From Balanoglossus misakiensis (taxonomy: Eukaryota; Hemichordata), in assembly GCA_040954595.2 (NCBI GenBank), contig CM082595.2, positions 8,742,001 through 8,806,000 of the forward strand: a stretch of 64,000 bases of DNA, written 5' to 3'. The first letter of the stretch is position 1. Each line of letters opens with the position of its first letter. The position numbers and the translations under genes were made by a program. A model generated the notes under the pieces. The model searched no databases. It was not told the DNA's origin and saw only the letters and a list, made by a program, of their open reading frames with translations. Positions 49,501 to 62,451 of this stretch are shown here, in pieces.

Positions 49501-50750
49501 TTTTCGACTTTGCAAAATCTCAAAATTTCGTCAATTTTTGAAAAAATCATGGGTGAAAATCATCAAAAAATGACAAAATTTTCGACTTTGTAAAATCACA
49601 AAATTTCGTCGATTTTGAAAAAAATCATAGGTTCGTCGATTTTTAAAAAAAAAACATGGGTGAAAATCATCAAAAAATGACAAATTTTTGACTTTGCAAA
49701 ATCTCACAATTTCGTCGATTTTTGAAAAAAATCATGGGTGAAAATCATCAAAAAATGTCAAATTTTCGACTTTGCAAAATCTCAAAATTTCGTCAATTTT
49801 TGAAAAAATCATGGGTTCGTCGATTTTTTAAAAACAACATTGGTGAAAATCATCAAAAAATGACAAATTTTTGACTTTGCAAAATCTCACAATTTCGTCG
49901 ATTTTTGAAAAAAAATAATGGTTGAAAATCATCAAAAAATGACAAATTTCCGACTTTGCAAAATCTCAAAATTTCGTCAATTTTTGAAAAAATCATGGGT
50001 GAAAATCATCAAAAAATGACAAATTTTGAAAAAAACGGGTGAAAATCATCAAAAAATGACACATTTTCGACTTTGCAAAATCTCAAAATTTCGTCAATTT
50101 TTGAAAAAATCATGGGTGAAAATTATCAAAAAATGACAAAATTTTCGACTTTGTAAAATCACAAAATTTCGTCGATTTCGAAAAAAAATAATGGTTGAAA
50201 ATCATCAAAAAATGACAAATTTTTGACTTTGCAAAATCTCAAAATTTCGTCGATTTTGAAAAAAATCATGGGTTCGTCGATTTTTTAAAAACAACATTGG
50301 TGAAAATCATCAAAAAATGACAAATTTTCGACTTTTCAAAATCTCAAAATTTTGTCTTTTTTTGAAAAAAATCATAGGTGAAAATTATCAAAAAATGACA
50401 AATTTTCGACTTTGCAAAATCTCAAAATTTCGTCGATTTTAAAAAAAAAATCATGGATGAAAATCATCAAAAAATGAAAAATTTTCGACTTCGCAAAATC
50501 TCAAAATTTTGTCTTTTTTTGAAAAAAATCATAGGTGAAAATTATCAAAAAATGACAAATTTTCGACTTTGCAAAAGCTCAAAATTTCGTCCATTTTTGA
50601 AAAAAAATTATGGGTGAAAATCATCAAAAAATGACAAAATTTTCAACTTTGCAAAATCTCATAATTTCGTCGATTTTTGAAAAAAAATCATGGGTGAAAA
50701 TCATCAAAAAATGACAAAATTTTCGACTTTGTAAAATCACAAAATTTCGT
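46535..50750 (+). repeat. 1925/1928-bp tandem repeat, two copies and a partial third
   Basis: Copy 1 is 46,535-48,459, copy 2 is 48,460-50,387 and a partial third copy is 50,388-50,750. Offsets rise from 1924 to 1928 through single-base changes in A-runs. Shared private variants include 'gaaaatcgtc' near 47,555 and 49,480, 'gacaaatttccgac' near 48,018 and 49,945, 'gatttcgaaaaaaaataatgg' and 'gacttttcaaaatctc'. The third copy departs near 50,750, where 'gtcgatttcg' is replaced by 'gtctattttg'. No gene is visible. Confidence 0.8.
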
Positions 50751-51941
50751 CTATTTTGAAAAAAATCATGGGTGAAAATCATCAAAAAATGAAAAATTTT
50801 CGACTTTTCAAAATCTCAAAATTTTGTCTTTTTTTGAAAAAAATCATAGGTGAAAATTATCAAAAAATGACAAATTTTCGACTTTGCAAAATCTCAAAAT
50901 TTCGTCGATTTTTGAAAAAAAATAATGGTTGAAAATCATCAAAAATGACAAATTTTCGACTTTGCAAAATCTCAAAATTTCGTCGATTTTGAAAAAAATC
51001 ATGGGTTCGTCGATTTTTTAAAAACAACATTGGTGAAAATCATCAAAAAATGACAAATTTTCGACTTTGCAAAATCTCAAAATATCGTCAATTTTTAAAA
51101 AAAAATCATGGATGAAAATCATCAAAAAATGACAAATTTTCGACTTTGCAAAATCTCAAAATTTCATCAATTTTTGAAAAAATCATGGGTGAAAATCATC
51201 AAAAAATGACAAAATTTTCAACTTTGCAAAATCTCAAAATTTCGTCGATTTTAAAAAAAAAATCATGGATGAAAATCATCAAAAAATGAAAAATTTTCGA
51301 CTTCGCAAAATCTCAAAATTTTGTCTTTTTTTGAAAAAAATCATAGGTGAAAATCATCAAAAAATGACAAATTTTCGACTTCGCAAAAGCTCAAAATTTC
51401 GTCCATTTTTGAAAAAAAATCATGGGTGAAAATCATCAAAAAATGACAAATTTTCGACTTTGCAAAATCTCAAAATTTCATCAATTTTTGAAAAAATCAT
51501 GGGTGAAAATCATCAAAAAATGACAAAATTTTCAACTTTGCAAAATCTCAAAATTTCGTCGATTTTTGAAAAAAAATCATGGTTGAAAATCATCAAAAAA
51601 TGACAAAATTTTCGAGTTTGCAAAATCACACAATTTCGTCGATTTTGAAAAAAATCATAGGTTCGTCGATTTTTAAAAAAAAAACATGGGTGAAAATCAT
51701 CAAAAAATGACAAATTTTCGACTTTGCAAAATCTCAAATTTCGTCGATTTTTGAAAAAAAATCATGGAGGAAAATCATTAAAAATGACAAATTTACGACT
51801 GAAAAATCTCAAAATTTCGTCGATTTGTGAAAAAAAATCATGGGTGAAAATCATCAAAAAATGACAAATTTTCGACTTTGCAAAATCTCACAATTTCGTC
51901 GATTTTTGAAAAAAATAATGGTTGAAAATCATCAAAAAATG
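50751..51941 (+). repeat. Degenerate, low-order part of the array
   Basis: Units here follow no HOR order I can match over more than a few units, except that 51.1-51.7 kb resembles the 27.6-29.7 kb family ('ttttcaactttgc', 'cgagtttgc', 'tttcatc'). The most divergent units are 51,725-51,845, with 'catggaggaaaatcattaaaaa', shortened here to its key changes 'ggagg' and 'cattaaaaat', plus 'atttacgactgaaaaatctc' and 'gatttgtgaaaa'. There is also 'aatatcgtcaatttttaaa' near 51,072. Type C junctions are absent. It looks like an older remnant that escaped recent homogenisation. Confidence 0.7.
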
Positions 51942-54900
51942 ACAAATTTTCGACTTTGCAAAATCTCAAAATTTCGTCAATTTTTGAAAAAATCATGGGT
52001 GAAAATCATCAAAAAATGACAAATTTTGAAAAAAAACGGGCGAAAATCATCAAAAAATGACGCATTTTCGACTTTGCAAAATCTCAAAATTTCGTCAATT
52101 TTTGAAAAAATCATGGGTGAAAATCATCAAAAAATGACAAATTTTGAAAAAAACGGGTGAAAATCATCAAAAACGACAAATTTTCGTCTTTGCAAAATCT
52201 CAAATTTTCGTCGATTTTTGAAAAAAAATCATGGGTGAAAATCATCAAAAAATGAAAAATTTTCGAATTTGCAAAATCTCAAAATTTCGTCGATTTTTGA
52301 AAAAAAATAATGGTTGAAAATCATCAAAAAATGACAAATTTTCGACTTTGCAAAATCTCAAAATTTCGTCGATTTTGAAAAAAATCATGGGTTCGTCGAT
52401 TTTTTAAAAACAACATTGGTGAAAATCGTCAAAAAATGACAAATTTTCGACTTTGCAAAATCTCAAAATTTCGTCGATTTAAAAAAAAAAATCATGGATG
52501 AAAATCATCAAAAAATGAAAAATTTTCGACTTCGTAAAATCTCAAAATTTTGTCTTTTTGTGAAAAAAATCATAGGTGAAAATTATCAAAAAATGACAAA
52601 TTTTCGACTTTGCAAAAGCTCAAAATTTCGTCCATTTTTGAAAAAAAATCATGGGTGAAAATCATCAAAAAATGACAAAATTTTCAACTTTGCAAAATCT
52701 CATAATTTCGTCGATTTTTGAAAAAAAATCATGGGTGAAAATCATCAAAAAATGACAAAATTTTCGACTTTGTAAAATCACACAATTTCGTCGATTTTGA
52801 AAAAAATCATAGGTTCGTCGATTTTTAAAAAAAAAACATGGGTGAAAATCATCAAAAAACGACAAATTTTCGACTTTGCAAAATCTCAAAATTTCGTCGA
52901 TTTTTGAAAAAAATCATGGGAGAAAATCATCAAAAAATAACAAATTTTCGACTTTGCAAAATCTCAACATTTCGTCGATTTTTGAAAAAAATAATGGGTG
53001 AAAATCATCAAAAAATGACAAATTTTCGACTTTGCAAAATCTCAAAATTTCGTCAATTTTTGAAAAAATCATGGGTGAAAATCATCAAAAAATGACAAAT
53101 TTTGAAAAAAACGGGCGAAAATCATCAAAAAAATGACGCATTTTCGACTTTGCAAAATCTCAAAATTTCGTCAATTTTTGAAAAAATCATGGGTGAAAAT
53201 CATCAAAAAATGACAAATTTTGAAAAAAACGGGTGAAAATCATCAAAAACGACAAATTTTCGTCTTTGCAAAATCTCAAATTTTCGTCGATTTTTGAAAA
53301 AAAATCATGGGTGAAAATCATCAAAAAATGAAAAATTTTCGAATTTGCAAAATCTCAAAATTTCGTCGATTTTTGAAAAAAAATAATGGTTGAAAATCAT
53401 CAAAAAATGACAAATTTTCGACTTTGCAAAATCTCAAAATTTCGTCGATTTTGAAAAAAATCATGGGTTCGTCGATTTTTTAAAAACAACATTGGTGAAA
53501 ATCGTCAAAAAATGACAAATTTTCGACTTTGCAAAATCTCAAAATTTCGTCGATTTAAAAAAAAAAATCATGGATGAAAATCATCAAAAAATGAAAAATT
53601 TTCGACTTCGTAAAATCTCAAAATTTTGTCTTTTTGTGAAAAAAATCATAGGTGAAAATTATCAAAAAATGACAAATTTTCGACTTTGCAAAAGCTCAAA
53701 ATTTCGTCCATTTTTGAAAAAAAATCATGGGTGAAAATCATCAAAAAATGACAAAATTTTCAACTTTGCAAAATCTCATAATTTCGTCGATTTTTGAAAA
53801 AAAATCATGGGTGAAAATCATCAAAAAATGACAAAATTTTCGACTTTGTAAAATCACACAATTTCGTCGATTTTGAAAAAAATCATAGGTTCGTCGATTT
53901 TTAAAAAAAAAACATGGGTGAAAATCATCAAAAAACGACAAATTTTCGACTTTGCAAAATCTCAAAATTTCGTCGATTTTTGAAAAAAATCATGGGAGAA
54001 AATCATCAAAAAATAACAAATTTTCGACTTTGCAAAATCTCAACATTTCGTCGATTTTTGAAAAAAATAATGGGTGAAAATCATCAAAAAATGACAAATT
54101 TTCGACTTTGCAAAATCTCAAAATTTCGTCAATTTTTGAAAAAATCATGGGTGAAAATCATCAAAAAATGACAAAATTTTCGACTTTGCAAAATCTCATA
54201 ATTTCGTCGATTTTGAAAAAAATCATAGGTTCGTCGATTTTTTAAAAAAAAACATGGGTGAAAATCATCAAAAAATGACAAATTTTTGACTTTGCAAAAT
54301 CTCACAATTTCGTCGATTTTTGAAAAAAATCATGGGTGAAAATCATCAAAAAATGACAAATTTTCGACTTTGCAAAATCTCAAAATTTCGTCAATTTTTG
54401 AAAAAATCATGGGTTCGTCGATTTTTTAAAAACAACATTGGTGAAAATCATCAAAAAAGACAAATTTTTTACTTTGCAAAATCTCACAATTTCGTCGATT
54501 TTTGAAAAAAATAATGGTTGAAAATCATCAAAAAATGACAAATTTTCGACTTTGCAAAATCTCAAAATTTCGTCAATTTTTGAAAAAATCATGGGTGAAA
54601 ATCATCAAAAAATGACAAATTTTGAAAAAAACGGGCGAAAATCATCAAAAAATGACACATTTTCGACTTTGCAAAATCTCAAAATTTCGTCAATTTTTGA
54701 AAAAATCATGGGTGAAAATCATCAAAAAATGACAAATTTTGAAAAAAACGGGTGAAAATCATCAAAAACGACAAATTTTCGTCTTTGCAAAATCTCAAAT
54801 TTTCGTCGATTTTTGAAAAAAAATCATGGGTGAAAATCATCAAAAAATGAAAAATTTTCGACTTTGCAAAATCTCAAAATTTCGTCGATTTTTGAAAAAA

Positions 54901-55179
54901 AATAATGGTTGAAAATCATCAAAAAATGACAAATTTTCGACTTTGCAAAATCTCAAAATTTCGTCGATTTTGAAAAAAATCATGGGTTCGTCGATTTTTT
55001 AAAAACAACATTGGTGAAAATCATCAAAAACTGACAAATTTTCGACTTTGCAAAATCTCAAAATTTCGTCGATTTTAAAAAAAAAATCATGGATGAAAAT
55101 CATCAAAAAATGAAAAATTTTCGACTTCGCAAAATCTCAAAATTTTGTCTTTTTTTGAAAAAAATCATAGGTGAAAATT
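51942..55179 (+). repeat. Copy of 43.45-46.3 kb at offset about 8,490, with its own 1075-bp pair
   Basis: The 'cgggcg' and 'gacgcatttt' junctions at 52,037 and 53,112 correspond to 43,550 and 44,623. Offsets are 8487 at the start and 8490 later. The pair 52,037-53,111 and 53,112-54,186 repeats 'cgaatttgc', 'gaaaatcgtc', 'cttcgtaaaatc' and 'tctttttgtg'. 'caaaaaaatgacgc' near 53,128 has one extra A. Matching continues past 54.8 kb, then changes: 46,317 reads 'ctatttttataaaa', whereas this copy keeps 'cgatttttgaaaa'. Content is array units only. Confidence 0.78.
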
Positions 55180-56998
55180 ATCAAAAAATGACAAATTTTC
55201 GACTTTGCAAAAGCTCAAAATTTCGTCCATTTTTGAAAAAAAATCATGGGTGAAAATCATCAAAAAATGACAAAATTTTCAACTTTGCAAAATCTCATAA
55301 TTTCGTCGATTTTTGAAAAAAAATCATGGGTGAAAATCATCAAAAAATGACAAAATTTTCGACTTTGTAAAATCACACAATTTCGTCGATTTTGAAAAAA
55401 ATCATAGGTTCGTCGATTTTTTAAAAAAAAACATGGGTGAAAATCATCAAAAAACGACAAATTTTCGACTTTGCAAAATCTCAAAATTTCGTCGATTTTT
55501 GAAAAAAATCATGGGAGAAAATCATCAAAAAATGACAAATTTTCGACTTTGCAAAATCTCAACATTTCGTCGATTTTTGAAAAAAATAATGGGTGAAAAT
55601 CATCAAAAAATGACAAATTTTTGACTTTGCAAAATCTCATAATTTCGTCGATTTTTGAAAAAAAATCATGGGTGAAAATCATCAAAAAATGACAAAATTT
55701 TCGACTTTGTAAAATCACACAATTTCGTCGATTTTGAAAAAAATCATAGGTTCGTCGATTTTTTAAAAAAAAACATGGGTGAAAATCATCAAAAAATGAC
55801 AAATTTTTGACTTTGCAAAATCTCACAATTTCGTCGATTTTTGAAAAAAATCATGGGTGAAAATCATCAAAAAATGACAAATTTTCGACTTTGCAAAATC
55901 TCAAAATTTCGTCAATTTTTGAAAAAATCATGGGTTCGTCGATTTTTTAAAAACAACATTGGTGAAAATCATCAAAAAAGACAAATTTTTTACTTTGCAA
56001 AATGTCACAATTTCGTCGATTTTTGAAAAAAATAATGGTTGAAAATCATCAAAAAATGACAAATTTTCGACTTTGCAAAATCTCAAAATTTCGTCAATTT
56101 TTGAAAAAATCATGGGTGAAAATCATCAAAAAATGACAAATTTTGAAAAAAACGGGCGAAAATCATCAAAAAATGACACATTTTCGACTTTGCAAAATCT
56201 CAAAATTTCGTCAATTTTTGAAAAAATCATGGGTGAAAATCATCAAAAAATGACAAATTTTGAAAAAAACGGGTGAAAATCATCAAAAACGACAAATTTT
56301 CGTCTTTGCAAAATCTCAAATTTTCGTCTATTTTTATAAAAAAAATCATGGGTGAAAATCATCAAAAAATGAAAAATTTTCGACTTTGCAAAATCTCAAA
56401 ATTTCGTCGATTTTTGAAAAAAAGTAATGGTTGAAAATCATCAAAAAATGACAAATTTTCGACTTTGCAAAAACTCAAAATTTCGTCGATTTTGAAAAAA
56501 ATCATGGGTTCGTCGATTTTTTAAAAACAACATTGGTGAAAATCATCAAAAAATGACAAATTTTCGACTTTGCAAAATCTCAAAATTTCGTCGATTTTAA
56601 AAAAAAAATCATGGATGAAAATCATCAAAAAATGAAAAATTTTCGACTTCGCAAAATCTCAAAATTTTGTCTTTTTTTGAAAAAAATCATAGGTGAAAAT
56701 TATCAAAAAATGACAAATTTTCGACTTTGCAAAAGCTCAAAATTTCGTCCATTTTTGAAAAAAAATCATGGGTGAAAATCATCAAAAAATGACAAAATTT
56801 TCAACTTTGCAAAATCTCATAATTTCGTCGATTTTTGAAAAAAAATCATGGGTGAAAATCATCAAAAAATGACAAAATTTTCGACTTTGTAAAATCACAA
56901 AATTTCGTCGATTTCGAAAAAAATCATAGGTTCGTCGATTTTTAAAAAAAAAACATGGGTGAAAATCATCAAAAAATGACAAATTTTCGACTTTGCAA
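55180..56998 (+). repeat. Copy of 45.17-46.99 kb at offset 10,011
   Basis: Private variants shared with the earlier block are 'aaaatgtcacaattt' (45,990 and 56,001), 'ctatttttataaaaaaaatc' (46,317 and 56,328), 'aaaaagtaatgg' (46,409 and 56,420) and 'gcaaaaactc' (46,456 and 56,467). The match ends near 46,985/56,998, where one reads 'caacatttcg' and the other 'cacaatttcg'. Inside, 55,618-55,745 does not match the partner and resembles 55,285-55,412 instead. Confidence 0.78.
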
Positions 56999-57784
56999 AA
57001 TCTCACAATTTCGTCGATTTTTGAAAAAAATCATGGGAGAAAATCATCAAAAAATGACAAATTTTCGACTTTGCAAAATCTCAACATTTCGTCGATTTTT
57101 GAAAAAAATAATGGATGAAAATCATCAAAAAATGACAAATTTTCGACTTTGCAAAATCTCAAAATTTCGTCAATTTTTGAAAAAATCATGGGTGAAAATC
57201 ATCAAAAAATGACAAAATTTTCGACTTTGCAAAATCTCATAATTTCGTCGATTTTTGAAAAAAATCATGGGTGAAAATCATCAAAAAATGTCAAATTTTT
57301 CGACTTTGCAAAAACTCAAAATTTCGTCGATTTTGAAAAAAATCATAGGTTCGTCGATTTTTTAAAAAAAAACATGGGTGAATATCATCAAAAAATGACA
57401 AATTTTTGACTTTGCAAAATCTCAAAATTTCGTCAATTTTGAAAAAAATCATGGGTGAAAATTATCAAAAAATGACAAATTTTCGACTGCAAATCTCAAA
57501 ATTTCGTCGATTTTTGAAAAAATCATGGGTGAAAATCATGAAAAAATGACAAATTTTCGACTTTGCAAAATCTGAAAATATCGTCAATTTTTAAAAAAAA
57601 ATCATGGATGAAAATCATCAAAAAATGACAAATTTTCGACTTTGCAAAATCTCAAAATTTCATCAATTTTTGAAAAAATCATGGGTGAAAATTATCAAAA
57701 AATGACAAATTTTCGACTTTGCAAAATCTCAAAATTTCGTCGATTTTTGAAAAAAAATAATGGTTGAAAATCATCAAAAAATTA
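56999..57784 (+). repeat. End of a 24-kb-type block followed by degenerate units
   Basis: Up to about 57,240 this follows the series at 24.4-24.7 kb (offset 32,559). From about 57,420 to 57,720 the units are unusually divergent: 'cgactgcaaatctc' (a shortened unit), 'atcatgaaaaaatgac', 'aaaatctgaaaatatcgtc' and 'caatttttaaaaaaaaatc'. The 'aatatcgtcaatttttaaa' variant and the following 'tttcatcaattttt' unit are shared with 51.07-51.18 kb. No type C or D unit is present. I see no gene or non-array DNA. Confidence 0.7.
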
Positions 57785-59300
57785 CAAATTTTCGACTTTG
57801 CAAAAACTCAAAATTTCGTCGATTTTGAAAAAAATCATAGGTTCGTCGATTTTTTAAAAAAAAACATGGGTGAATATCATCAAAAAATGACAAATTTTCG
57901 ACTTTGCAAAATCTCACAATTTCGTCGATTTTTGAAAAAAATCATGGTTGAAAATCATCAAAAAATGACAAATTTTCGACTTTGCAAAATCTCAAAATTT
58001 CGTCAATTTTTGAAAAAATCATGGGTTCGTCGATTTTTTAAAAACAACATTGGTGAAAATCATCAAAAAATGACAAATTTTTGACTTTGCAAAATCTCAC
58101 AATTTCGTCGATTTTTGAAAAAAATAATGGTTGAAAATCATCAAAAAATGACAAATTTTCGACTTTGCAAAATCTCAAAATTTCGTCAATTTTTGAAAAA
58201 TTCATGGGTGAAAATCATCAAAAAATGACAAATTTTGAAAAAAACGGGTGAAAATCATCAAAAAATGACACATTTTCGACTTTGCAAAATCTCAAAATTT
58301 CGTCAATTTTTGAAAAAATCATGGGTGAAAATCATCAAAAAATGACAAAATTTTCGACTTTGCAAAATCTCAAAATTTCGTCGATTTTGAAAAAAATCAC
58401 AGGTTCGTCGATTTTTTAAAAACAACATTGGTGAAAATCATCAAAAAAGACAAATTTTTTACTTTGCAAAATCTCACAATTTCGTCGATTTTTGAAAAAA
58501 ATAATGGTTGAAAATCATCAAAAAATGACAAATTTTCGACTTTGCAAAATCTCAAAATTTCGTCAATTTTTGAAAAAATCATGGGTGAAAATCATCAAAA
58601 AATGACAAATTTTGAAAAAAACGGGCGAAAATCATCAAAAAATGACACATTTTCGACTTTGCAAAATCTCAAAATTTCGTCAATTTTTGAAAAAATCATG
58701 GGTGAAAATCATCAAAAAATGACAAATTTTGAAAAAAACGGGTGAAAATCATCAAAAACGACAAATTTTCGTCTTTGCAAAATCTCAAATTTTCGTCGAT
58801 TTTTGAAAAAAAATCATGGGTGAAAATCATCAAAAAATGACAAATTTTCGACTTTGCAAAATCTCAAAATTTCGTCAATTTTTGAAAAAATCATGGGTTC
58901 GTCGATTTTTTAAAAACAACATTGGTGAAAATCATCAAAAAATGACACATTTTCGACTTTGCAAAATCTCAAAATTTCGTCAATTTTTGAAAAAATCATG
59001 GGTGAAAATCATCAAAAAATGACAAAATTTTCGACTTTGCAAAATCTCAAAATTTCGTCGATTTTGAAAAAAATCACAGGTTCGTCGATTTTTTAAAAAC
59101 AACATTGGTGAAAATCATCAAAAAAGACAAATTTTTTACTTTGCAAAATCTCACAATTTCGTCGATTTTTGAAAAAAATAATGGTTGAAAATCATCAAAA
59201 AATGACAAATTTTCGACTTTGCAAAATCTCAAAATTTCGTCAATTTTTGAAAAAATCATGGGTGAAAATCATCAAAAAATGACAAATTTTGAAAAAAACG
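57785..59300 (+). repeat. Copy of about 3.61-5.13 kb at offset 54,174
   Basis: The order 'gcaaaaactc', 'gggtgaatatc', type B, type C 'cgggtg', 'atcacagg' type B, 'cgggcg', 'cgggtg' plus D and a second 'atcacagg' type B matches the block near the start of the window. The offset is 54,174 to 54,175 throughout. Local differences include 'atggttg' near 57,951, 'gaaaaattcatggg' near 58,195, and 'gaaaaaatcatggg' where 4,515 has 'gaaaacatcatggg'. It ends at a 'cgggcg' junction where the earlier copy reads 'cgggtg'. Confidence 0.75.
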
Positions 59301-60835
59301 GGCGAAAATCATCAAAAAATGACACATTTTCGACTTTGCAAAATCTCAAAATTTCGTCAATTTTTGAAAAAATCATGGGTGAAAATCATCAAAAAATGAC
59401 AAATTTTGAAAAAAACGGGTGAAAATCATCAAAAACGACAAATTTTCGTCTTTGCAAAATCTCAAATTTTCGTCGATTTTTGAAAAAAAATCATGGGTGA
59501 AAATCATCAAAAAATGAAAAATTTTCGACTTTGCAAAATCTCAAAATTTCGTCGATTTTTGAAAAAAAATAATGGTTGAAAATCATCAAAAAATGACAAA
59601 TTTTCGACTTTGCAAAATCTCAAAATTTCGTCGATTTTGAAAAAAATCATGGATTCGTCGATTTTTTAAAAACAACATTGGTGAAAATCATCAAAAAATG
59701 ACAAATTTTCGACTTTGCAAAATCTCAAAATTTCGTCGATTTAAAAAAAAAAATCATGGATGAAAATCATCAAAAAATGAAAAATTTTCGACTTCGCAAA
59801 ATCTCAAAATTTTGTCTTTTTTTGAAAAAAATCATAGGTGAAAATTATCAAAAAATGACAAATTTTCGACTTTGCAAAAGCTCAAAATTTCGTCAATTTT
59901 TGAAAAAAAATCATGGGTGAAAATCATCAAAAAATGACAAAATTTTCAACTTTGCAAAATCTCATAATTTCGTCGATTTTTGAAAAAAAATCATGGGTGA
60001 AAATCATCAAAAAATGACAAAATTTTCGACTTTGTAAAATCACACAATTTCGTCGATTTTGAAAAAAATCATAGGTTCGTCGATTTTTAAAAAACAACAT
60101 TGGTGAAAATCATCAAAAAAGACAAATTTTTTACTTTGCAAAATCTCACAATTTCGTCGATTTTTGAAAAAAATAATGGTTGAAAATCATCAAAAAATGA
60201 CAAATTTTCGACTTTGCAAAATCTCAAAATTTCGTCAATTTTTGAAAAAATCATGGGTGAAAATCATCAAAAAATGACAAATTTTGAAAAAAACGGGCGA
60301 AAATCATCAAAAAATGACACATTTTCGACTTTGCAAAATCTCAAAATTTCGTCAATTTTTGAAAAAATCATGGGTGAAAATCATCAAAAAATGACACATT
60401 TTCGACTTTGCAAAATCTCAAAATTTCGTCAATTTTTGAAAAAATCATGGGTGAAAATCATCAAAAAATGACAAATTTTGAAAAAAACGGGTGAAAATCA
60501 TCAAAAACGACAAATTTTCGTCTTTGCAAAATCTCAAATTTTCGTCGATTTTTGAAAAAAAATCATGGGTGAAAATCATCAAAAAATGAAAAATTTTCGA
60601 CTTTGCAAAATCTCAAAATTTCGTCGATTTTTGAAAAAAAATAATGGTTGAAAATCATCAAAAAATGACAAATTTTCGACTTTGCAAAATCTCAAAATTT
60701 CGTCGATTTTGAAAAAAATCATGGGTTCGTCGATTTTTTAAAAACAACATTGGTGAAAATCATCAAAAAATGACAAATTTTCGACATTGCAAAATCTCAA
60801 AATTTCGTCGATTTTAAAAAAAAAATCATGGATGA
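59301..60835 (+). repeat. Copy of about 19.02-20.00 kb at offset 40,391, plus junction
   Basis: From about 59,410 to 60,391 the series matches 19,020-20,000: D unit, 'atcatggattcg' (19,252 reads 'attatggattcg'), 'cttcgc', 'ttttgtcttttttt', 'gaaaattatc', 'aagctc', 'cacacaatttcg' and 'atttttaaaaaacaacattgg'. One difference is 'gtcaattttt' near 59,892 where the other copy has 'gtccattttt'. At 60,391 one extra 'gacacatttt' unit is present, after which D resumes at 60,520. 'cgacattgc' near 60,782 is private. Confidence 0.73.
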
Positions 60836-62451
60836 AAATCATCAAAAAATGAAAAATTTTCGACTTCGCAAAATCTCAAAATTTTGTCTTTTTTTGAAAA
60901 AAATCATAGGTGAAAATTATCAAAAAATGACAAATTTTCGACTTTGCAAAAGCTCAAAATTTCGTCCATTTTTGAAAAAAAATCATGGGTGAAAATCATC
61001 AAAAAATGACAAAATTTTCAACTTTGCAAAATCTCATAATTTCGTCGATTTTTGAAAAAAAATCATGGGTGAAAATCATCAAAAAATGACAAAATTTTCG
61101 ACTTTGTAAAATCACAAAATTTCGTCTATTTTGAAAAAAATCATTGATGAAAATCATCAAAAAATGACAAATTTTCGACTTTGCAAAATCTCAAAATTTT
61201 GTCGATTTTTGAAAAAAATCATAGGTGAAAATCATCAAAAATGACAAATTTTCGTCTTTGCAAAATCTCAAATTTTCGTCGATTTTTGAAAAAAAATCAT
61301 GGGTGAAAATCATCAAAAAATGAAAAATTTTCGACTTTGCAAAATCTCAAAATTTCGTCAATTTTTGAAAAAATCATGGGTGAAAATCATCAAAAAATGA
61401 CAAATTTTTGACTGCAAAATCTCAAAATTTCGTTGATTTTTGAAAAAAATAATGGTTGAAAATCATCAAAAAATGACAAATTTTCGACTTTGCAAAATCT
61501 CAAAATTTCGTCGATTTTGAAAAAAATCATGGGTTCGTCGATTTTTTAAAAACAACATTGGTGAATATCATCAAAAACTGACAAATTTTTGACTTTGCAA
61601 AATCTCACAATTTCGTCGATTTTTGAAAAAAATCATGGTTGAAAATCATCAAAAAATGACAAATTTTCGACTTTGCAAAATCTCAAAATTTCGTCAATTT
61701 TTGAAAAAATCATGGGTTCGTCGATTTTTTAAAAACAACATTGGTGAAAATCATCAAAAAATGACAAATTTTTGACTTCGCAAAATCTCACAATTTCGTC
61801 GATTTTTGAAAAAAATAATGGTTGAAAATCATCAAAAAATGACATATTTTCGACTTTGCAAAATCTCAAAATTTCGTCAATTTTTGAAAAAATCATGGGT
61901 GAAAATCATCAAAAAATGACACATTTTCGACTTTGCAAAATCTCAAAATTTCGTCAATTTTTGAAAAAATCATGGGTGAAAATCATCAAAAAATGACAAA
62001 AATTTTCGACTTTGCAAAATCTCAAAATTTCGTCGATTTTGAAAAAAATCATAGGTTCGTCGATTTTTTAAAAAAAAACATGGGTGAAAATCATCAAAAA
62101 ATGACAAATTTTTGACTTTGCAAAATCTCACAATTTCGTCGATTTTTGAAAAAAATCATGGGTGAAAATCATCAAAAAATGACAAATTTTCGACTTTGCA
62201 AAATCTCAAAATTTCGTCAATTTTTGAAAAAAATCATGGGTTCGTCGATTTTTTAAAAACAACATTGGTGAAAATCATCAAAAAAGACAAATTTTTGACT
62301 TTGCAAAATCTCACAATTTCGTCGATTTTTGAAAAAAATAATGGTTGAAAATCATCAAAAAATGACAAATTTTCGACTTTGCAAAATCTCAAAATTTCGT
62401 CAATTTTTGAAAAAATCATGGGTGAAAATCATCAAAAAATGACAAATTTTG
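60836..62451 (+). repeat. Copy of 20,210-21,825 at offset 40,626
   Basis: This corresponds to the first unit of the 1842-bp pair: 'cttcgc', 'gtctattttg', D unit, the 'gactgc' unit at 61,410, 'gtgaatatcatcaaaaactg', 'gacttcgc', 'gacatatttt', 'gacaaaaattttcg' and the type B near 62,240. The offset does not change across it. 'tcattgatg' near 61,142 is private. It ends where this copy has seven A's before 'cgggcg' and the earlier one has six. Confidence 0.78.

Noticed and set aside
51725-51845. Insertion of foreign DNA at the most divergent point
   Set aside because: Each landmark of the 78-bp unit can still be recognised in order, so this is a diverged satellite rather than an insert.
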